From assembly GCF_902859735.1 (NCBI RefSeq), contig NZ_CADIJY010000020.1, forward strand, positions 24,659 to 88,658: a stretch of DNA of 64,000 bases. The letters are read 5' to 3'. Source of the stretch: Achromobacter aegrifaciens (GTDB taxonomy: Bacteria > Pseudomonadota > Gammaproteobacteria > Burkholderiales > Burkholderiaceae_B). The position numbers were made by a program, and so were the translations under genes. The notes under the pieces are model-generated. The model was not told where the DNA came from. It worked only from the letters and a program-made list of their open reading frames with translations, and did no database searches. This document shows, one piece after another, positions 59,546 through 64,000 of the stretch (its first letter is position 1; each line of letters starts with the position of its first letter).

Positions 59546-60721
59546 TTACTTCAGCGGGCAGTCGGCCACGTAGGCGTCCTGATGGTCGGTGAACACCTTG
59601 GCCAGCTGCTTCAAGCCCACGCCGTCGCCTTCCTTCACGACCTGGTAGGCATACAGGTCCTGCACCGGCATGTTGTTGCTGTTGAAGCGGAACTTGCCGC
59701 GCACCGTGGGGAAGTTGGCGCCGGCCGCCTTCACCGCCGCGGCCAGGGCCTTGCTGTCGCCGACCTTGCCACCCTGCTGCTTGATGGCGGTATCCAGCAG
59801 GAACGCCGCGTCATAGCCGCCCACCGCATATTCCGACGGCAAGCGGCCGTACTTGGCCTTGAAGGCCTCGACGAACTTGCGGTTCTGCGGGTTGTCCAGC
59901 GTGGTGGCCCAAGGCGTGCCGTAGATCGCGCCCACCGCCTGCTCTTTCAGCGCGGTCAGCGTGTTGGAATCGATCAGGCTTTCCGAGAAGAACGGCAGCT
60001 TTTCCATCAGGCCGGCCTGGCGCAGCTGGCGCACGAAGTTCACGCCCACCCCGCCGGTATAGAACACGAACAGCGCGTCGGGCGAGGCCGACTGCATGCG
60101 CGAGATCTCGGCCGAGTAATCCAGCTGCCCCAGCTGGGTGTAGATCTCGTCGGCGGGAGCGGCGCCATAGAAGCGCTTGAAGCCCGCCAGCTTGTCCTTG
60201 CCGGCCTGGTAGTTGGACGACATCAGGTAGGCGCGCTTGTAGCCCTGGTCCTTGACGTACTTGCCCATGGCTTCGGACATGCTGTCGTTCTGCCAGCCGA
60301 GCACGAACAGATTGGGCAGGCACATGCGGCCGGCGATGGGCGCGGGTCCGGCGTTGGTGGACAGCGCCACCACGCCCGATTCCTTGATGCGCCGCAGTTC
60401 GGCCATGAGCACATTGGAAAAGCCCAGGCCGACGATCACGTCGACCTTGTCCTTCTCGATGAACTTCTGCACGATCTGCGCGCCCACGTCGGGCTTGAGC
60501 TGGTCGTCGTCGCGGATCACCACCGCCTTCTGGCCGCCCAGGCTGCCGCCCAGCTGCTCGATGCCCAACATCAGGCCGTCGTACTGATCCTGGCCCAATG
60601 CCGCCTGGGGGCCGGACAGCACCCCGGTAAAACCGATGCGGATGTCCGCCATTGCGGCGTTGGCCACGGTCAGGGCCGCGACCGCGGCCAGCGCGGACAG
60701 GCCGCGTGCGTATGCTTGCAT
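59546..60721 (-). CDS. LivK-type substrate-binding protein, probably for aromatic acids
   Basis: 391 residues. A signal peptide ends at NAAMA and the mature start is DIRIGFTGVLSGPQAALGQD. FSNVLMAELRRIKESGVVAL and two Cys-bearing loops (AGRMCLPN; YVADCPLK at the C-terminus) suggest a disulfide, as in aromatic-acid binding members of the family. Given the downstream ring-cleavage enzymes encoded in the operon, an aromatic carboxylate is the likely ligand; this is inferred from context. Confidence 0.92.
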   Translation of the reverse strand: MQAYARGLSALAAVAALTVANAAMADIRIGFTGVLSGPQAALGQDQYDGLMLGIEQLGGSLGGQKAVVIRDDDQLKPDVGAQIVQKFIEKDKVDVIVGLGFSNVLMAELRRIKESGVVALSTNAGPAPIAGRMCLPNLFVLGWQNDSMSEAMGKYVKDQGYKRAYLMSSNYQAGKDKLAGFKRFYGAAPADEIYTQLGQLDYSAEISRMQSASPDALFVFYTGGVGVNFVRQLRQAGLMEKLPFFSESLIDSNTLTALKEQAVGAIYGTPWATTLDNPQNRKFVEAFKAKYGRLPSEYAVGGYDAAFLLDTAIKQQGGKVGDSKALAAAVKAAGANFPTVRGKFRFNSNNMPVQDLYAYQVVKEGDGVGLKQLAKVFTDHQDAYVADCPLK

Positions 60722-60795
60722 GCTAAGTCTCCTTGGGGGATGGACGGCGGCGCCGTTCTGCGCGGCGCCTGCCGGTACTAAGGCCTGCTTACAGG

Positions 60796-62250
60796 TCAGA
60801 GCTTCACGCAGACATTGCGCAGCTCCGTGTAGAACTCGAGCGAATGCACACCGCCCTCGCGGCCGATGCCGGACTGCTTGGCTCCGCCGAAGGCCGTGCG
60901 CAGGTCACGCAGGAACCAGGAATTGATCCAGCAGATGCCCACTTCCAGGGCCTGTCCCATGCGATGGGCGGTGCCCACGTTGCTGGTCCAGACCGAGGCC
61001 GCCAAGCCGTAGGGCGTGGCGTTGGCCAGGGCGACGGCTTCTTCTTCCGTGTCGAAGGGCGCGATGTGGCAGCAGGGGCCGAAGATCTCCTGCTGGATCA
61101 CGGCCGAGCTTTCCGGCAGGCCGGTCCAGACCGTGGGCTGGATCCAGGCGCCGCCGGCCAGGTCGTCCGGCATGTCCGGCACGCCGCCGCCGGCCACCAC
61201 CGTGGCGCCTTCTTCACGGGCGCGGGCGTAGTAGCCCAGCACCTTGTCGCGATGGCGCTGCGAGATCAGCGGACCCAGGTTGACGCCGGGATCCTTCGGA
61301 CGGCCCAGCTTGAAGCCGCGGGCGCGCTCGCCCAGCGCCGCCACGAAGCGGTCGAAGATCGGCCGCTGCACGTAGACGCGCTCGGTGCCCAGGCAGACCT
61401 GCCCGGTGTTGTCGAAGGCGGCCCGCGCGATGCCGGCCACCGCCTTGTCGAAGTCCGCATCGGCGAACACGATGCCGGCATTCTTGCCGCCCAGTTCGAA
61501 GGACACGGGACGCACGCCCACCGCCGCGGCCTGCATGATGGCTTCGCCGGTGCGGGTTTCGCCGGTAAAGGTGATGCCGTCTACCAACGGATGGCGCGTG
61601 AGCTTTTCGCCCGCCGAACCGGGGCCGCGGCCATGCACCACGTTATAGACGCCGGGCGGCACGCCGACCTCGTTCATGACTTCGCCCAGCAGCGTGGCCG
61701 TGGCCGGGGTGTCTTCAGAAGGCTTGACCACCACGGTGTTGCCGCAGGCCAGCGCCGGCCCCACCTTCCAGGTCATCAGCAGCAGCGGCAGGTTCCACGG
61801 GCAGATCACGCCGATTACGCCGCGCGGCACGCGCACGCCGTAGTTCAGGGCATGGCCGCCATCCGGCGTTTCCAGGTCGAAGGTCTCGTTGGGGATGTTG
61901 CGCACCAGGTCGGCGAAGATCTTGAAGTTCGCCGCGCCGCGCGGAATGTCCAGATGGCTGGCCAGGTCGTAGGGCTTGCCGGTGTCGGCGATCTCGGCAT
62001 CGACGAATTCGTCGAAGCGGCGGATGATGCCGTCGGCCACCGCGTGCAGCAGCTCCACGCGCTGCTGCGTCTTGAGTTTGCCCCAGGGGCCGCGCAACGC
62101 CGCCTTGGCGGCCCGCACGGCGGCGTCGACCTCGGCGTCGCCGGCCTCGTGGATGCGCCCGATCAGGCGGTTGTCGACCGGATCGCGGTTGTCGAACGTC
62201 TTGTCCGTGGCGACCCATTCGCCGTTGATGAAATTGCGGAAATCGGTCAT
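60796..62250 (-). CDS. 2-hydroxymuconic semialdehyde dehydrogenase (DmpC/XylG-like)
   Basis: 484 residues of the aldehyde dehydrogenase superfamily, very close in pattern to DmpC/XylG: NFINGEWVATDKTFDNRDPV, ASHLDIPRGAANFKIFADLV and the C-terminal WINSWFLRDLRTAFGGAKQS. Catalytic residues are Asn in ICPWNLPL, Glu in SFELGGKN and Cys in NTGQVCLGTE. It oxidises the ring-fission aldehyde of catechol meta-cleavage to 2-hydroxymuconate with NAD. Its start overlaps the upstream aldolase-like gene by 4 bases. Confidence 0.95.
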   Translation of the reverse strand: MTDFRNFINGEWVATDKTFDNRDPVDNRLIGRIHEAGDAEVDAAVRAAKAALRGPWGKLKTQQRVELLHAVADGIIRRFDEFVDAEIADTGKPYDLASHLDIPRGAANFKIFADLVRNIPNETFDLETPDGGHALNYGVRVPRGVIGVICPWNLPLLLMTWKVGPALACGNTVVVKPSEDTPATATLLGEVMNEVGVPPGVYNVVHGRGPGSAGEKLTRHPLVDGITFTGETRTGEAIMQAAAVGVRPVSFELGGKNAGIVFADADFDKAVAGIARAAFDNTGQVCLGTERVYVQRPIFDRFVAALGERARGFKLGRPKDPGVNLGPLISQRHRDKVLGYYARAREEGATVVAGGGVPDMPDDLAGGAWIQPTVWTGLPESSAVIQQEIFGPCCHIAPFDTEEEAVALANATPYGLAASVWTSNVGTAHRMGQALEVGICWINSWFLRDLRTAFGGAKQSGIGREGGVHSLEFYTELRNVCVKL

Positions 62251-62972
62251 TGCGTCCTCGGTTGTGACAGGTCTGCCAGCGCCGCTTCAGGGTCGCCGGC
62301 GGTCAGGTATTCCCACATGCGCTCGTAGATCCGGCCCGTGCCCACGGCGCGGGTCGCCGCCTCTTCGGGCGAGAACGTGGGCGCGCCGTCGGCCAGGCCG
62401 GCCGAGCGCAGTTGCCATTCGATGCGCGCGGCATCCTCCAGATACCAGGTCAGCACCACGGCATGCATCAGCGATTCGGCTGCCACCACCGCGCCGTTGC
62501 CGCGCATGGCCACGGCGCGGGCCGCGCCCAGGGTCTGGGCCACGCCGCGCGCCTGGGCGTCGCTGCGCACCAGTTGCGGGTCGTCCCAGAGCGGCACGGA
62601 CGGAGAGAAATACGAACCCATCCCATGGCGCGGCTGCGGCGTCACGCGGGCCGAGGACAGCGTCATGACCGTGGGCGGCATGGAGCGCACCACCCCGCCC
62701 ACTTCGGGGCGCATGCGGTAGATGTGCTGGTGGATGCGGACCTCGCCCAGCACGCCTTCGGGCAGTTCGCCGTGCACCGGCACCACCGTGCCCGCCTCGC
62801 CCGGTTCGATCAGGCCCATGGGCCGCGCGGCGCATACCAGGAAATGATCGGCGTCGAGGCGGCTGCTGCAATGGCCGTAAGCGTGGACCAGGCCGGCGCG
62901 GGCCAGGCCGCGCGCCGCCGTCCGCACCAGCGCTTCCTGGCCGGCGTCGGCTTTCATCGGCGCGGCGCTCAC
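62247..62972 (-). CDS. Class II aldolase/adducin-like protein with altered metal site
   Basis: 241 residues from a GTG start at 62972, overlapping the dioxygenase stop (GTGA) with GGAG 9 bases upstream; ATG at 62957 lacks a ribosome site. The fold markers are AGLVHAYGHCSSRLDADHFL, GEVRIHQHIYRMRPEVGGVV and a C-terminal TWYLEDAARIEWQL. The usual zinc motif VVHTHP is VVRSMP here, so two metal-binding histidines are missing, while HQHIY is kept. It may be a decarboxylase or hydro-lyase of the pathway, or a non-zinc enzyme. The exact reaction is unknown. Confidence 0.8.
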   Translation of the reverse strand: MSAAPMKADAGQEALVRTAARGLARAGLVHAYGHCSSRLDADHFLVCAARPMGLIEPGEAGTVVPVHGELPEGVLGEVRIHQHIYRMRPEVGGVVRSMPPTVMTLSSARVTPQPRHGMGSYFSPSVPLWDDPQLVRSDAQARGVAQTLGAARAVAMRGNGAVVAAESLMHAVVLTWYLEDAARIEWQLRSAGLADGAPTFSPEEAATRAVGTGRIYERMWEYLTAGDPEAALADLSQPRTQ

Positions 62973-63832
62973 GTCTTGAACTCCGGGATGTCGGGCTTCG
63001 CGCCCCACATGCAGAACGAGGACGGCACTGCGGGGAAGCTGCGCGGCCGGTAGGTCTTCTCGTCTTCGGCGGTGATCAGGCGCACGCCGGTGGAGTACTC
63101 GTAGATCATGCCGTCGGGGCCGTCGAAGTACAGGAACATCGCCCCCGAGGTCGGATGGCGCCCCGGGCCGAAGCGGATCGGCACCTGCCATTCCTTCAGC
63201 TGGTACCAGGCACGCATGATGTCGTCGATGCTTTCGACCTGGTGGTTGATGTGCTGCACGCCCGGATAGCTGGACGGGAACAGCGCGATCTTGTGGTGCA
63301 CTTCGTCGATGCGCAGCAAGGGCGCTTCGCCGATGCGGTCGCTGACCCGGGCTGAAAGCAGCCCGGTCCAGAAGGCCTCGTCGCGTCGCGCGTCCAGCGT
63401 GCGCAGGCCGATATGCGAAAAGCCCGTCACGCCGGCATCGCGGCTGGGGAAATAGCGGCGGCCGCTGTGGTGCGGCGCGTGCACCAGCTCGATGCGGTTG
63501 CCGGACGGGTCGATGAAACTGAGGAAATCGCGTACGTAGCGCTGCTCGGCGTCCTCGCGCTTGCCCGCGGCGACCTGATAGCCACTGCGCTCCAGCACCG
63601 CGCCGGCATGCTCCAGTTCCTCGGACGTGTCCACTTCGAACGCCGTGGTGTGGTCGCGCGGATCGCCTTCGAAATAGCACAGGGTGTGGTCGCGCGAGTC
63701 GGATTTGAAATAGACCGCGCCGTGCTCCTTGCGCGCCACTTCCAGCCCCAGCACCGCGGTCGCGTAGCGGACCGCGGATTCCAGGTCGCGGGTACCCAGC
63801 CGGACGTACCGGATGTCGTGTAGCCGTATCAC
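62969..63832 (-). CDS. Type I extradiol ring-cleavage dioxygenase (VOC fold)
   Basis: 287 residues with two vicinal-oxygen-chelate modules. The iron ligands of extradiol dioxygenases are H140 (GFSHIGL), H194 (GVQHINHQVE) and E245 (MIYEYSTG); FGPGRHPTSGAMFLYFDGPD is the conserved motif before the Glu. It should cleave a catechol-type ring next to the two hydroxyls, resembling 2,3-dihydroxybiphenyl 1,2-dioxygenases. It is the first gene of the nine-gene operon running to 55297, with a recognisable promoter upstream. The catechol substrate is unknown. Confidence 0.92.
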   Translation of the reverse strand: MIRLHDIRYVRLGTRDLESAVRYATAVLGLEVARKEHGAVYFKSDSRDHTLCYFEGDPRDHTTAFEVDTSEELEHAGAVLERSGYQVAAGKREDAEQRYVRDFLSFIDPSGNRIELVHAPHHSGRRYFPSRDAGVTGFSHIGLRTLDARRDEAFWTGLLSARVSDRIGEAPLLRIDEVHHKIALFPSSYPGVQHINHQVESIDDIMRAWYQLKEWQVPIRFGPGRHPTSGAMFLYFDGPDGMIYEYSTGVRLITAEDEKTYRPRSFPAVPSSFCMWGAKPDIPEFKT

Positions 63833-63897
63833 TGCTTGTCTCCAGGTTGCGCCTGCCGCCGGCTGATTACCGGTCGTAGTCTTGACGCTTTTTTTCT

Positions 63898-63926
63898 ACG
63901 ATAAGCAGCATAAATCTCGGCGTCAA
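63898..63926 (-). promoter_or_regulatory. Promoter of the meta-cleavage operon
   Basis: On the minus strand TTGACG (63921-63926) and TATCGT (63898-63903) are 17 bases apart, about 65 bases before the dioxygenase ATG. An inverted repeat AAATCTCG/CGAGATTT (63912-63944) covers its upstream half and is a likely operator for the divergent gene product. Confidence 0.55.
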
Positions 63927-63971
63927 TAATTTTTATCGAGATTTTTTAAAGCCAGTGATAAAGTAGCTCCC

Positions 63972-64000
63972 ATGTCAGACGGCGCCACCCTCCCCCCGCT
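63972..64000 (+). CDS. Partial gene start, divergent from the meta-cleavage operon
   Basis: ATG at 63972 opens MSDGATLPP and runs off the right edge. Divergent position next to an operator-like repeat suggests a regulator of the operon, but too little is visible to name a family. Confidence 0.4.

Overview
The window is about 64 kb of high-GC chromosomal DNA. Gene content and style point to a betaproteobacterium of the Alcaligenaceae, most likely Achromobacter: many LysR regulators, several LivK-type uptake operons, PvdS/FecI-type iron sigma factors, and a penicillin G acylase of the Achromobacter/E. coli type. No rRNA, phage genes, transposase or CRISPR array is visible. One tRNA-Ala(CGC) and one TPP riboswitch are present.

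Layout. Positions 1-1.8 kb (minus strand) hold a remnant iron/siderophore regulatory locus: a PvdS-like sigma factor with a Fur box, a DUF4880-only protein, a C-terminal scrap of a peptide-exporting ABC transporter, and two unrecognised genes. Positions 2.0-3.9 kb carry xthA, tRNA-Ala with its terminator, and a LuxR solo. Positions 4-9 kb hold a LysR regulator divergent from a binding protein - thiolase - CoA ligase operon. A TPP-riboswitch-controlled sodium symporter follows (9.0-10.65 kb), then a flavin-dependent monooxygenase and a tightly overlapping MarC / DUF4105 / lipoprotein hydrolase / small membrane protein operon (12.2-16.0 kb). Positions 16-20 kb hold a TetR, an MFS exporter, a LysR and an N-formylglutamate deformylase-like enzyme.

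Positions 20.1-28.3 kb form one eight-gene operon: a complete Liv-type ABC importer, an SCP2-type thiolase, an acyl-CoA ligase and a GntR regulator, consistent with import and CoA-dependent breakdown of an unknown organic acid. Positions 28.3-36.6 kb hold a LysR, a 1203-residue fused ABC exporter resembling CydD plus CydC in one chain, penicillin G acylase and its divergent LysR. Positions 36.6-41.3 kb hold an MFS/TetR pair with a clear shared operator, a LysR, a RidA protein and an Old Yellow Enzyme. Positions 41.3-45.5 kb form a Fur-box-preceded FecI-FecR-TonB receptor signalling unit.

The most interesting segment is 45.5-49.3 kb: a MetR-like regulator, a DUF1852 protein (MesX), a core methionine synthase (MesD) lacking the folate-binding half, and a flavin reductase. 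As I recall, MesD/MesX is an oxygen-dependent, folate-independent methionine synthase system whose methyl donor is unknown. The upstream region has two nested, nearly concentric palindromes. Next come an intergenic repeat element (49.3-49.7 kb) and an accessory patch (50.7-54.7 kb). The patch holds an ArsR with two matching operators, an unknown gene flanked by a 173-bp duplication of the 3' end of a neighbouring gene, and a stand-alone PD-(D/E)XK nuclease, followed by an AAC(6')-type acetyltransferase.

Positions 55.3-63.8 kb (minus strand) form a nine-gene aromatic meta-cleavage and uptake operon: extradiol dioxygenase, class II aldolase-like protein, 2-hydroxymuconic semialdehyde dehydrogenase, a full Liv-type importer (one ATPase has Arg in place of the Walker A Lys), and a short-chain dehydrogenase. 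A divergent gene starts at the right edge.
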